A stretch of 64,000 nt of DNA from Spinellus fusiger (lineage: Eukaryota > Mucoromycota > Mucoromycetes > Mucorales > Phycomycetaceae), in NCBI GenBank assembly GCA_025094145.1, contig JALLLS010000004.1, forward strand, positions 1 to 64,000. The letters are read 5' to 3'. This document shows positions 44,073 to 60,379 of the stretch, in pieces. The translations under genes and the position numbers were made by a program. Numbering within the stretch: position 1 is the stretch's first letter; every line of letters begins with the position of its first letter. The notes beneath the pieces are model-generated. The model did no database searches and was not told where the DNA came from. It saw nothing but the letters and a program-made list of their open reading frames with translations.

Positions 44073-46222
44073 TCACTCATTTTCCTTGGTGTGTCTATAC
44101 ATATCTTGGTGGAATGGCTTCAGACGACTACGATCCACAGTAGCAATATAATACATCCCTCCACTATGTGTCCAGCTCACAGCTTCAGAGAAATATTCAT
44201 ACTTTTTCACATGAAGAATAGACTCTGGCATATGAAGGGTGCGTTGATTTAACTTGTGGTTCTTTGGTACAAATGATTTTAAAGAGATAATCCGTGTGCC
44301 CTCCTTGAGATCCAGAAATAGCTGTGCCAATGCATGGTTGGTAGCAGCATCAAATGCGTAGTTGTTGACCAGTAATACATCCGCCCGCTTCAATGTTGCG
44401 TACATGTCATTTTTACCTGTGTCAAGAAAGTCACCCTGGCGAAAGTGTATTTTGCCTGTTGGTAGCATCCATGCCCTAGAAGAGATAACAATCCTCAACA
44501 CCATGGGTACAAAACACAAACACAAACACAAACACAAACATATATATATACAAAAAATATACATAGCAAGAGCAATAGGTATAAAGTAAAAAGGAGGACC
44601 CTATCATAAATCTTACTTCATTCTCGCTGCATATTCCTTGAGTTGTCGTTTGGCATATTTGCAGGGTGTTTCCATGATTTCAATGCCAAATGCCTCACAG
44701 CCTGTTTGTGCTGCTACCTGGAGGACTACATTACCAATACCACAGCCAAGATCCATAAATACATTAGAGGATACAATGCCTGTTCTTTCAATAAACTCCT
44801 TGACAAGAATAGAGTTGATTTCTCCATAGACATTATTAGAGAAGGCTAAAGAAGAAGAGCAAGTTATTGTTATTGTTGTTGTTGTTGTTATTGTTATTGT
44901 TGTTGTTGTTGTTATTGTTATTGTTGTTGTTGTTGTTATTATTATTGTTGTTATTATTGTTGTTATTATTGTTGTTATTATTGTTGTTATTATTGTTGTT
45001 ATTATTGTTGTTATTATTGTTGTTATTATTGTTGTTATTATTATTATTGTTATTATTATTATTGTTATTATTATTGTTGTTATTATTATTGTTGTTATTA
45101 TTATTGTTGTTATTATTATTGTTGTTATTATTATTGTTGTTATTATTATTGTTGTTATTATGATTATTATGATTATGATTATGATTATGATTATGATTGT
45201 TATTATGATTGTTATTATTATGATTGCTATTACTACTATTATTATTACCGGCATAATTGTTCAGTGCTTCTGCTTCATGCGCCACTGTTCTGCTATACAC
45301 TTGGTACAGAACATGACAAGCAAGTTCATAACTAGGATGTTGCATTTGCTTGACATTCTTCTTGATCTCTCCTTTCTCTTTCAACTCTCGAATCACTTTG
45401 TTAAAGTCATGGACAGCCTGCATAAATCCAGAGGCATGACGACGGTTTTTGTACTTTGTCAGGTTCCGCATAATACCTTGTGATTCTTCTCCCAATTCCT
45501 TTTGTTGTGCAGGTGTAAGGTAATCATCATGAATAAAATCAATGGACCTCATTAAATCCACCATGGGATTATATTCTTCTTTGTCTTCTTCTGTTTCTAC
45601 CGTCTTTCCATGGGTTTGTTTGACGGGCTTCAGTAATAAAAAGCTAGACTGTGGATAAGATCCTTGCAAGGGTGGGGATGCTGGATAAGTTACCTTTCCT
45701 GTTCTCCGGGATATTCCAGAGTAACTCGGTGAAGTTTCTTTGGATGAATGTACAGACGATTAGAGAGAGTACTCTCCCTCTCCCTCTCCCTCTCCTTTTC
45801 CTTTTCCTTGTCTTGTAGTGCCGAGAAGTCTGTGTATAGACAAGTCTCTATTAGTAAGAGATCCAGCCTTCTCTGGTGGCTCTTCTAGTGGCTCTTCTAG
45901 TGGCTATTCTTAGGCTCTTACAAGGACGATAATTAGACTGAGATGCCCTCACAATCAGCTCAGAATGAGTAATTGTCTTGGGAGTCCTTGGCATAGGAGT
46001 GCCTATTGGGCGTAGTTTGTTTTCTCGTGTATGCTCTGTCAAACTAGGCCTCTTTCCTAGCCTAGACTCAGGAACGGATAAGGTATGGAAAGTGTCTCTT
46101 TCTTGGTGAGGAGTTTCTTTGTGTTCTTTGGGCATGGTTGCACTGTAGATGCTGTCATGAGCAGTGGTGGTGGTGAGGGAGTTCATAGGACAAAAGACAA
46201 ACTTAGTTCCAAAAGAGTCCAT
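44073..46222 (-). CDS. dot1: Dot1 histone H3K79 methyltransferase
   Basis: Five exons join in phase: 45922-46222, 45694-45829, 45249-45643, 44617-44845 and 44073-44475, giving 487 residues. The N-terminus is basic and disordered. The Dot1 core follows: VTLEYPGEQESFLLLKP, VYSRTVAHEAEALNNYAAFS (split by an intron), NVYGEI, the SAM-binding motif MDLGCGIGNVVLQVAAQTG near residue 309, KIHFRQGDFLD, LLVNNYAFD and SVSWTHSGGMYYIATVDR. The family methylates H3 Lys79 in nucleosomes, affecting telomeric silencing and checkpoint responses. The canonical DLGSGVGQ reads DLGCGIGN here. Intron 3 (44846-45248) is almost wholly an AAT/AAC array. Unspliced, it would add a false poly-Asn tract. Confidence 0.95.
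44862..45246. repeat. AAC/AAT trinucleotide microsatellite forming the Dot1 intron 3
   Basis: About 385 bp of TTG/TTA (plus strand) triplets fill the intron from just inside its GTAATA donor to 16 nt before its CTTTAG acceptor. Higher-order 6-, 9- and 12-bp periodicities are visible. Confidence 0.92.
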
Positions 46223-46491
46223 TTTAGACTCTCTTCAGTGAGTGGTCATTGAATCTCAGCTATTTCTTTATTAGGAGATATGGCATTGCTCCTCCATCGA
46301 TGGACTAGCATGCCTATTTACGCATTAAAAAGAAAGAGGTTTTCTTTTCTAATCTTTGAGGAAGAAGTGAAAGTAGAAACAGAAAGAAAATGAACAGAAA
46401 AAAGGAGAAAAAGAGAGAGATGAATAACCTGCACTGACACTCTCATCTCAGTATTGTCTCAGTAAACACTGTGGAAGATGAAAAGACATCT

Positions 46492-49064
46492 TTAGTCAAT
46501 CTTCACACTCTGGTAAATCTTGCGCACAAACAGTGAAGCAGAAGAATGGCCCACATATCCTAATGGAAGTACAGATCAGCCACAGATCAGTCAATAAAAG
46601 TAGTCCATGCCTATGCTTATGCCCAACCCATACTGTCTATCTACCCATTCTACCTATTCTATCTACTTATCTCTATGATATATGACTTACCCAGCATAAA
46701 GAACATGCCCAATGCTAATATTGCAGTGTACCCAAAGTAAAAGCTGGTCTGGAAGAAGCCCGTCATTCTATCCAATAAGCTACTGTTCTTAAGCATGTAC
46801 TTACTTTGTTTTCGAGTAGTAGTAGTAGATAGAGTACAAGTAAATGTAGGCAGAAGTAGAAGCACATGTCATGAAGCTAACCCAATGCCTATTTCTCCGC
46901 CATACATACTTATTGAGTCTTCTTCTTCCCATCAAACCACCACCACTACCTACCAGCGATGATCCTCAGAATTTAGAAGAAAGTAGGTGCTCACAATGGC
47001 CACACACGCACAGACAATAAGAAGAATACAAAATACAAGCAGCATGAATCCATACACATAGTATATCTTGTAGGTCCAGAAAGAGGTAAAGATAAAGTAG
47101 ATCTCAATGAAAATAGATCCAAACGGCAAGATGCCTCCCAAGGCAATAATCACCAGTGGTTCTGCATACCACAGTTTCTCTGGAATAGGACGTGGAATTG
47201 GATTGACGCGACAAGGGAAATCTGTCTGCTGTGTCCAACGCCTTCCTACTATAGCACCGAGAAGAGTAAGGGGAAAACAAACAAACAACCACAAGGCAAG
47301 CATCGCCAACTAATCCATCCTATGGATCAGTCCTGTTTTCTCTTTTTTCTTCTTTCTTCTTTCTTTTTCTTTTTTTCTTTTTCTCTTTTTCTCTTTTTCT
47401 CTTTTCTTTTTTCGTATACTTACTATGGTGGAGAATGCAATGGCACGGGAACTGGCATAGTAAATAGCAATGCTATTCACATAACTGCTCACTCCTACAA
47501 CAGTGGCTGGCCATAGTCCTGCTGTCAAGAAAACATTTCTTACCCAATCCTTGCCTAAAAGAACCCAGCACGGGCCTCATATAAGTCCTTCTTACACTAT
47601 TTCTTATGATCCATGGATCCATCTCTTACTACTGCCATTACCTCCCCAGCGTGTATAATACCTGGCGCTTGTATACCCAGACACCAGAGAAGTGAATGCA
47701 TAGAGAAAGATCGTCGTCGTAAGAATCGTGGCTCTCTCTGCATACAATCCCCCCACAATAGTGTAGAGAATGACAATGGCCGCCAAGATTACCAATTGAC
47801 TTCCTGTCCCCATAAAAGCAGATAGAAACATAAGTCGTGGTGGTTGGCGAAAGACATCGCCGTGCACTTGTTTCCATCCATAGTCATCCCCAAAGTCCCT
47901 GTCCTGATGTGCCCATTAGGAACTCCCATCTTTCCACTACCTTGAACTGTAGACTTACAAAATCAATGGGGCCTTCTTCACGATCGTAGCGTGCATAATC
48001 GCTCTTCACGGTTCTCAGAAGAATGATGGAGACAAGACCTGTCAGAGACAAGACCATCATAAAAGAACTGAAAATGGACAGCCAGTGCACCTACATTCCA
48101 TAAGTTAAGACGCTCGATGGAAGGAGAGGGCTATTTACCTTGTGCTCGAAGAAATCTGTCTCCAACAACTTCCTGAATCGATCCTCAAACACAATGTCGG
48201 TGGGTTTCCATTGAATTGAATAAGTAAAGTTGATAGACTGAGATCCATGGGAGCTCAAAACTACAGGTCTGTCCATGATCAACTGGGCAGAGATGATCTG
48301 TTGTAAGATGTGGATAGAAACAAGAATGTCTTTTATGAGTCTGCAGAGAACAATGTGTAGAGAAGCAAGTGTGTATTTACTCTGTCTTGGTTGTATTCCA
48401 TCACAATGTGCTTATGTGTGTACACTTCATGGCCTTGATGTTCTTGTTGCTTTAATAGCCCCACACTGCCAGAGAGAGGCAGATCATCTATCCACCCATA
48501 GATACATAGACAGATACATAGATCAATATCTCTTACTGCTCCTTCATCTGAGCTTCTGTTTACCTATGAACATGGTAAACCAATACTTGTTCGCAATAGC
48601 AGCACGCAATAGACTGGTGGCTGCAGAATCAAGGGTTTGTGAACAGAGCGTCTGATCCGTGCTATCGGCTAAGAAACATGACATGCGTCCTTAATAATGC
48701 CTCCATTTGTGTTAGCTGACACCCACTGACTCACTGAGATAGCGAATTGAAATTCCCGAGTTAATAAGGTCCATTCCCTGAAGTGCTTCTCCAAGTGTTT
48801 CGTGATGGTGTTGTATTGCACTGTTGCCATGACAAAACGGCAGCTGGTAGTAAGGATACGTCTCTTGCCTGTTGTAAATAGGTCCCACAGTGTTCATCCA
48901 TGCGACTACTTCTTCGTTCTTCCTGTACTGTCAGGAAAGAAAAAGATAAAATGTGAATAACAAACAGGCATCTATAAGAGACAAGGTACCTTGTGGTTGT
49001 GTTCGTCTCCCCACACACAACCCAACACCAGTAAGTAAAGGACAATGAGAGTAAATTGACCCAT
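46492..49064 (-). CDS. TM9SF3-type nonaspanin (EMP70 family)
   Basis: Twelve exons join in phase: 48990-49064, 48735-48927, 48564-48668, 48381-48487, 48139-48297, 47959-48090, 47642-47903, 47424-47554, 46954-47309, 46805-46888, 46691-46767 and 46492-46559. The product has 582 residues. A signal peptide leads to the luminal domain ([30 protein letters not shown]). Nine membrane segments follow, with the family motifs [27 protein letters not shown] and [11 protein letters not shown]. The C-terminus is [22 protein letters not shown], shortened here to the COPI-binding-like end QSVKID. Nonaspanins reside in the Golgi and endosomes and help sort membrane proteins. The similarity is closest to the TM9SF3 branch. 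Introns are 47-130 nt. Confidence 0.94.
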
Positions 49065-49728
49065 CCACAGCAGACACCCTTTGAAAATGAGAAAAGATAA
49101 AAAGTACACAAAATAAACACGTGGATAGTGTTTAGTGAGGGTGATATGACGTCAAACAAGGTTGCTTTTCTTGGTAAAGCCAATGGACTTGTTTTCTTTA
49201 TTAGGTGAAGTGGAGAGGCTATTGACAAGCAGTCTTTGTGTGTGTGTGTGACAGGTGTAGATTTAGAACGGTAAAACTTATGCGTTCTTTACAGAGTTCA
49301 TTTTCCACATAAAAAAGACACTGTGGGTGGATAGTCAGGGTAGTTGTGAGACGGGCTGCTAGGCCAAAGACCTTACAACCACATAGTGTGTAATATCTAT
49401 TATTTACTTATTTACTACTGTTATAATATGTTATTGTTATTATTGTTAGTGTTATTTATTATATGTTATTATTATTATTATTATTCTATTATTCTATTAT
49501 TCCATTATTCATTATTCTATTATTCTATTATTCTATTATTCTATTATTCTATTATTCTATTATTCTATTATTTAATATTTAATATTTAATATTTAATATT
49601 TTCTGGCCCTAGACAAGCACTGGCCATGGCTGTCTTGTCTCCTCCTCACGTGACAATGAAGGGCCCAATAGCAGAGAGTGAGTGAAATTCTCGCGTCGTT
49701 TTTTCTCCACTCCAAAAAGAGTGTTTTC
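49065..49728. other. Divergent intergenic spacer with simple repeats
   Basis: This holds a GT run near 49235-49250, a (TTATT)/(CTATTATT) microsatellite at about 49395-49575 and a short ATTTAAT array. The promoters of the TM9SF3 and Swi3-like genes lie here. Confidence 0.45.
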
Positions 49729-52700
49729 ATGGCAGGACCTTATCCATCTAAGATTGATTTCAACTTTTATGAACAACCAAGCACACTATCCTGCTTTGAT
49801 GCCATCATAGAAAATCTCAAAAGTGATCTTGCAGCAGAAGGAGCAGACACAGCCCTTTCTGTACCAGAACTCGCCTATTTCACCGCCAAGTTCCAACAAT
49901 TTCAACAAGAAGCACTGGGGAGTGAGGCGGCCCAGGCTGCTTACCTTGCAGGACAGTCCATTGAACCTCGTCTTCCTTCTCACTTTTTCAATGTAGAGGA
50001 GTTAAAGGTGGGCTCTCCTCTCTATGTTATTCTGTTAGCAGCGCATTTGTTTCAATGGGACCGAGACATGGACATTTGGCCTATAGAGGCACTCCAAGAT
50101 ACTACCTACATGGAAATGTCCACGTACATTAGAGAGCGTTTGTTGAGCACGGGTGTGTATACTTCCCCATGTATTCTTCTCCAAGACCCAGAGCTAGAGA
50201 AGGAACTGACATGGATGGTCCACTCTATGAAAGGTATTTGGCATTTGGTATTTGGCATTTGGTATTTGGCATTTGGTATTTGGTGGAATTAAGCCTTTCT
50301 ATGCATAGCCAAGTGGGCAGATAAGACTTCTGATGTGACACATATTGTGTATGCTATTGATGTGCCAGAAAGAGAGGCCAAGTCTGTGGTAGTGGAACGA
50401 AAACAAAACCGTGTGCTTGTGCATAGACTAGGATTCCCCAGCTCTTATGATACTTGGCATGATGAAGCTGAGTATAAGACAATGGAACAGGCACCACCAC
50501 CCAAGTCAGCTCCTTTTCATGTGTGTGCTGCTTGGATCAGAGACAGCTTCAAATACAACGAATGGATGAATCCTGAAGATTACGACTGCAGAAAACATTA
50601 CCTCAAAACACTCAAGCGGCCCGGAGAAGAACCTCCACTGAACGACATGTCGTCTGCTAAAAAGATCAAAACACCTTCTTTACCTTCTCTCGATAAAAAA
50701 CCACTCTTGGAAGCATCAGAAGTATCATACGTGTCAGAAGTAGCAGAAGTAGCAGAAGTATCAGAAGTATCAGAAGTGTCAGAAGTATCAGAAGTATCAG
50801 AAGTGTCAGAAGTATCAGAAGTATCAGAAGTGTCAGAAGTATCAGAAGTAGCAGCGGAAACAACAACAACAACAACCACCGGACAAACAGCAGCATCAGA
50901 AGCCACTATAGTCATTCAACATAAGCAGGAAGATCAGCATAAGTTTGTATCTAAGCAACCTATGGACATTGTTATGCCTTCCTATGCAGCATGGTTTGAT
51001 ATGACACAGATCAATGAGATTGAAGAGAACTTTATGCCAGAGTTTTTTAACAATAAGAACAAATCAAAAACACCTTCTGTGTATAAAGAATACCGAGATT
51101 TTATTGTGAATACTTACCGCATGAATCCATTGGAGTATTTGAGCATCACTGCCTGTCGACGCAATCTTATTGGTGATGTGTGTTCCATTATTCGTCTCCA
51201 TGCCTTTCTTGAGCAGTGGGGACTGATCAACTATCAGGTAAGAAGAAAGCAACCAGCACTGTTTTATATAACCACACTGTAGGTGGATTTAGAGGCAAAA
51301 CCCTCGAATATTATTCCTGCCTTTGACACACAGTATGCGATCATGACAGAAACACCTTCTACTCCCCTTAAAAGCATGTCGCCCGTAGAAAGTCCTCTTG
51401 AACCACCCCCTGTAGCTGGGGAGTGTGCTACATGTAAAAAGCCCTGTGAGCGCTACTACGAGAGCACCCAGACCAGCGATCTGTGTGTGTGTGCACCATG
51501 CTATATAGATGGAAAGTACTCAGTTCAATGCAAGACAGGGGAGTTCATTCTACGCCACGCCACAACGGAACAGAGATGGACAGAAGAAGAGGAGCGGCGT
51601 TTGGCAGAGGGTATGGGCACACAGGAGGATTGGAATAGCATTGCTTTCCATGTGGGTTCTCGCACACGGGATGCTTGTATACTCCACTACTTGAAGCTAT
51701 CGAGTGAAGATCCATGGGTGGATGCAGAAATAGCCAAGCTAGGGATCCTTCAATTCGACAGATCTGAGCCTACAGAAAACCCAATCATGTCAACAGTAGC
51801 TTTTCTTGCTTCTATAGTGGATCCTCATGTGGCAGTGGCAGCCTGCCAACAGGATGCACGGTCCATAGCATACGATAAAATCAAAAAAAGAGAAACAAAG
51901 GATGAGAAAGAAGAAGACATATTGCGCAGTCTCTCTTTTAAATCCATCAAAGAGAAACTAACAATGTTTGAGGATCAATTGACTGCCTACAAAGAAAAGG
52001 AGTTATTAACAGAACGAGAGCAACAGCAAATAGAAAGAGAACGGCAGCGGTTGATTTTGGATAGAGTCAAGCTTAGAAAGTCGGTGGATACATTAGAACA
52101 AGAAATCATTCAACGCCATGGAATACCTGCTACATTGACTAATAGTATTACACCAGCCCAAATACAACAGCAGATGGCAGGTGCTGCACTCCAAGCAAGA
52201 ATGCCAATGATGTTGAGTTCTCAACAACAGCAGCAGCAACAATTACAACAACAGCAAGCACAACAGCAGGCGCAACAGCAAGCACAACAGCAGGCACAAC
52301 AGCAGGCACAACAGAAAGCACAACAGCAAGCACAGCAACAGGCACAACAGCAGGCACAACAAGCACAACAAGCACAACAAGCACAACAAGCACAACAAGC
52401 ACAACAAGCGCAACAGCAAGCACAATTACACCACCACCACCACCAGCAGCAATTACACCATCAACAACAGCAGCAATTACATCACCAGCATCAGCAGCAA
52501 TTACATCACCAACAGCAGCAGCAAGCACAACAAGCACAACAAGTACAACAAGCACAGCAACAGCAACAGCAACACCAGCAACACCAGCAACACCAGCAAC
52601 ACCAGCAACAAGCACACCAGCAGCAACACCATGAACGGCAACAACAACAACACCATATGCAAATGCAACAGCAGAGATATCAAATGCAGTTGCAATTACA

Positions 52701-52764
52701 AATGCAAGCACAACAACATCCACAACGCCCGCCCATGCCTGGCAATAATTACAGGCCATTTTAG
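49729..52764 (+). CDS. SWI3/RSC8/SMARCC subunit of a SWI/SNF-type chromatin remodeller
   Basis: Three exons, 49729-50233, 50309-51237 and 51283-52764, encode 971 residues. The N-terminal SMARCC module (LPSHFFNVEELKVGSPLY, WADKTSDVTHIVYAID, RVLVHRLGFPSSYDTW) is followed by an NLS-like acidic linker with about eleven SEV repeats. A SWIRM domain spans roughly residues 389-478 (MPSYAAWFD, NPLEYLSITACRRNLIGDVC). A ZZ-like Cys cluster comes next (CATCKKPC, CVCAPCY), then a SANT domain near 576-620 (RWTEEEERRLAEGM) and a coiled coil. The C-terminus is about 180 residues of Gln/Ala/His repeats encoded by CAACAA(G)CA-type arrays. The protein is a core scaffold of SWI/SNF or RSC; which one cannot be decided. 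Confidence 0.95.
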
Positions 52765-53214
52765 TTGAATAGCTTCCTTAATAAACTAGGAATACTATTG
52801 GATTTACCAGATCACTCCATACATAGTATCAGTTTGAACTTTCTCCCGTCCCACTCACATTACACACACACACACACACACACAAGAAGAAGAATAGCGC
52901 AAAGGGAATTAGGTGATTGGATTCCATGCTTCTAAATCTGATGTACCTTATATATATATATAAAGCATTAGCGTTTGTTTGTTTATTCTTTCTTTTCTCC
53001 CTCTTATTCAATATAAATAAATATTTTCCTTGAAAAGTCCAAACTGTTACAAGGTAGAGAAAAGAGGTATAGAATCACTCCTCTTTGGTGCTGTGACTAC
53101 TCTATAAACTATTCTCTTATCATTCTCATATAATTTTTTTTTGTAAAGAAGTGTAGCCCGTTTTTATTGTGAATTCACTACATACGGAAATATCACAACT
53201 CTTGTTTTTGTGTT
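52765..53214. other. Intergenic DNA with CA and TA microsatellites
   Basis: A (CA)n run lies at 52862-52883 and a (TA)n run near 52952-52962. No gene was seen. The A-rich tail of the adjacent minus-strand LINE probably ends near 53132. Confidence 0.45.
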
Positions 53215-55043
53215 TTTCTATTTTCTAGTTGTTTTTGGGTGTTTTGTGTTTTATGATTAAATATAGTTATCCAAGTTCAACTCGGATTGTATTTTGGAGA
53301 CCAGGCGATCTGCCGTTGTCAAAACATGGTCAGGGTTGAAAGGAGTGGCATCGAAAATAAAGGCCCAGTGGTGTCTCCAGATAGCTAACATAACACAGCT
53401 AAAGAGAGGGGCGGCGGGAAGATCGGGGTAACAGGGAAGAGGAAAAAGGAAATAGCGGAGTAGATGGTCAAGAGCAGGAATGGTAGGCATAGCATTAAAG
53501 TATTTAACGCAAAAAGCACGCCAAACCTCGAACTTGGACGAGCATTCATAAAGAAAGTGAGCTTGGATGTCAATGACAGAGTTACATACAAGACAATTGT
53601 CTGAGGCAAAAGCTAATAGTAGAATAGGGTGGAGGAGAGAGCGACAAGAGATCCTATTGTGCAAGACCCTATACCAAATGGTGCGAACTGAATGGTGGAT
53701 AGGAAAAGACCAGAAAGCACGCCAGTGTGTTGGTCGTAGGGGTAGGTTGAAGAGAGGAGAAGGGTGTAATGTAGGCAGGCATAGTGTGCAGTAGACACCA
53801 GGAAACAGCTTCATCCATAACCCGTTGGGAATCATCGAGTTTAGCATAGCGGTAGGATCTACTGAATCGCCGAGTCTTGGAGGCAGGTTGGGGAAGGCGT
53901 CTTGTAGGAAGGTTGTGGGCAGACATGCTCTAAGCATAAAGGACTGCAAAGAGTAGTCTAAACTATCCAGCAAGCGGAGGAACTTCTTAATGATGGTGGG
54001 GTAATGGATCAACTCTGGCCGTAGTCTTCGTCGAAGAGAGTCTATACTAGGGTCAAAGATAAAAGCATCAGACACACACAATTGGCGCCAAGAACGCGGA
54101 AAGGATTGAGAGAGGGAAACAGGCAGAAGACAGTGGTAGAGCAAGACAAGTAGCAGTGTTCAGGGTGAGGTACTTGAAATCCCGAGGTAAGAGATCAAAG
54201 GCTGCAAAAATGTTATGGAAGACACTGTCTATAGGTCGAAAAGCATTGGGACGAAGGTCAAGGCACAAGAGAGGTAGGCGTGGGTCTGATTCTGGTGTAG
54301 AGAGAAATGCTGATAGCCATGGAGTGACCAGGCCATTCGACACCCTTTCAGAAGCACAGAGAGGTCCTAATCACCGAAGTTGAAGAGCACATTGTTGGAG
54401 CACAGGGTCAAGTAATCCAAGACCACCTTGCTTCAAAGGAGCAAACATAAAACCCAGTTTCACTGGAGGAAACATACGACACTGCATAAACTGTCCTATC
54501 TGAGATCGGACGCGAGAAAGAAAGTCTTTGGGAACGGATATCACTCTCAGGACATGCCAAAGCTTTGACAGGATCAAAGTGTTAATCACAGTGGCCTTAC
54601 CCCTAACAGAGAGCGAGCGAGACAAATGGACCTTGCATGCCGTCTTGATGCGGTCGAGAAGAAAAGCCAGAAAAGTATTGCGCTGTGCAGTGGAAGAGTA
54701 TAAAGGAAAGCCCAAGTATATCAGTGGGTGTGGCGACCGTCGATCATGCCAATCCGTGATCTGATACTGTGCAAGTATTGGTGACCAGGATGACAATGGT
54801 GCTCCACTCAAAGAAAAGGCTTGGGTCTTATGCATATTGGTACGAACATTGGAGGCAGCTGCATATGTCTTAAGATGTATTTGTAGACGATCCATAGGTG
54901 CCATGTCTGGCAAAAATACTACCAAATCATCAGCATAAGCTAAAAATTTGATGGGTGGTGGCTGTGGCGCAGAAGAGGGAAAAGAAGGGCAGATGCCAGT
55001 GAATTGGGTGTCGTGGAGCAGGCGACGAAGTAGAGGAGAAGAG
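53215..55043 (-). mobile_element. 5'-truncated LINE: reverse transcriptase end and zf-RVT domain
   Basis: On the minus strand a frame starting at about 55043 encodes the end of a reverse transcriptase palm with the catalytic KFLAYADDLVVFLPDM block. Thumb sequences follow (HPLIYLGFPLYSS, LSVRGKATVINTLILSKLWH). After stops or frameshifts near 54371 and 54140 comes a C-terminal zf-RVT-like domain (HHSVRTIWYRVLHNRISC, NCLVCNSVIDIQAHFLYEC). ORF1, the endonuclease and most of the polymerase are missing. It differs in sequence from the LINE of copies 1-3. No target-site duplication was found by eye. Confidence 0.8.
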
Positions 55044-55275
55044 CCATGGAAAATTTATATTTATAAAAGAATCGCAATCACATTTTCTCATTTAAGCCAA
55101 TGAAATCATCTCATTTCTTTTGGGTGTAGAATAAGGACCACTCTTCCCACCTTCCAAAAGGAGACCATGACAGGATCAATGACGTAGACTCCATTTCAGT
55201 CTCAGTAACAACACGTACTCCAAGACTGAGAAAAGGGACAAGCTTAGGTTCTTTTTATATCTATACATTTATACA

Positions 55276-59343
<4,068 letters not shown>

Positions 59344-59455
59344 AGCAAGCAGCATTAGGGAGAAGGAAGGGGTTGAGTGCTTCTAATAAAGCAAGTCACA
59401 TCAATCCTCATGTGTGGGAGAGGGGGTGTAGATATAAAGTGTAGATATAAGATGA

Positions 59456-59533
59456 TGTGGGAAATGTGAGTGAGAGTGGGTGAGTGGGTGGGTGAGTGGG
59501 TGAGTGGGTGAGTGGGTGAGTGGGTGAGTGGGC
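59456..59533. repeat. GAGTGGGT minisatellite
   Basis: About nine copies of GTGAGTGG / GTGGGTGA lie downstream of the E1 gene. Confidence 0.85.
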
Positions 59534-59971
59534 GAGTGTTATGAGGTGGAGAGAGGACATGGAATTATTTCTTTTTCACTTGTTTATATTTCATGTTCAA
59601 TCTGTCGAGCTACCTGCCTATGTTAGGGCCAAAAGTGCCTGAGTGTGGCACCTCCTCTTTCTATGCTGATGTTATGGTGCAGTTTTCAAGACAAGTCATA
59701 CAGCCACGCGTTCTACTGCCGATGCTTCTGATGCTTGTCTTGTTCTTTGATTTGGATGATACAGAAATTGCCTTTGGTGAAGAAGAGGAAGAAGAGTAAC
59801 TCATGCCATTTAAGTTTCTGGCAGTAATAAACAGCGTTCTCTTTATTCTACAACCCTCTATAAAAGGCTGTGTCGTATTTTGTACTCTTCTCAGACAAGG
59901 GCCACGTCACTTTAGCCTGAGAGAATACACTCTCCTTCTTGTTTCTTGTTTCTAATGAGCACCTCTTCCTC

Positions 59972-60205
59972 ATGTACAGTCATCTCAGCCAGTCCAGACC
60001 TATGCTTGTGAATCATAGGCCAGTACCAGGTCAGGCCCCTCCCTCCAAGGTGCACCCCGCTTTTGTTTCTTGTCACTACCACCGCTCTCATAGTACGCCT
60101 GTGTTTGATGCGTCTGTTTGTAGTCCTGTGTTTTATGGGTATCATGTCATGCCAGCTATGTATGGTGCCAATAGTAATATGACCCACAAAAAGAGTAAAC
60201 TTTAA
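59972..60205 (+). CDS. Small hypothetical protein (77 aa)
   Basis: This short frame begins MYSHLSQSRPMLVNHRPV and ends NMTHKKSKL. It is rich in His, Ser, Pro and Tyr. There are no known domains, and no clear promoter or splice partner was found. It could be a small gene or the 3' exon of one. It lies between the convergent E1 and septation-kinase genes. Confidence 0.25.
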   Translation: MYSHLSQSRPMLVNHRPVPGQAPPSKVHPAFVSCHYHRSHSTPVFDASVCSPVFYGYHVMPAMYGANSNMTHKKSKL

Positions 60206-60379
60206 TCTCTGTTATATAATGCAAGAAATGATACGCAGTTTTTTATTCTTTTTGCTGTGTGTGTGTGCGTGCTATGAGAGATGCTATAGAGAGAAAGTGT
60301 TATGAGGGATGGGATCATTAGTCGTAGCAGTAAATAATAAGAATAGGAAGGAAGAGATCCGTTGGTATGTTGGGTGTGT

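Larger units (their letters stand above)
59344..60379. other. Spacer between two convergent genes
   Basis: Besides the GAGTGGGT array it contains two short plus-strand frames. One is at 59593-59799 (68 residues with an acidic end) and has no support. The other, at 59972-60205, is listed separately. Confidence 0.35.

Noticed and set aside
44867..45163. A 98-residue poly-Leu frame and matching Ile/Thr frames
   Set aside because: These are other frames of the same trinucleotide repeat and have no coding value.
44836..45669. A protein with more than 100 consecutive Asn
   Set aside because: The tract is the Dot1 intron. The donor at 45248 and acceptor at 44846 restore conserved Dot1 sequence in phase.
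52148..52759. A 203-residue hydrophobic minus-strand frame rich in Val/Leu/Ala
   Set aside because: It is the complement of the Gln-rich tail of the Swi3-like gene.
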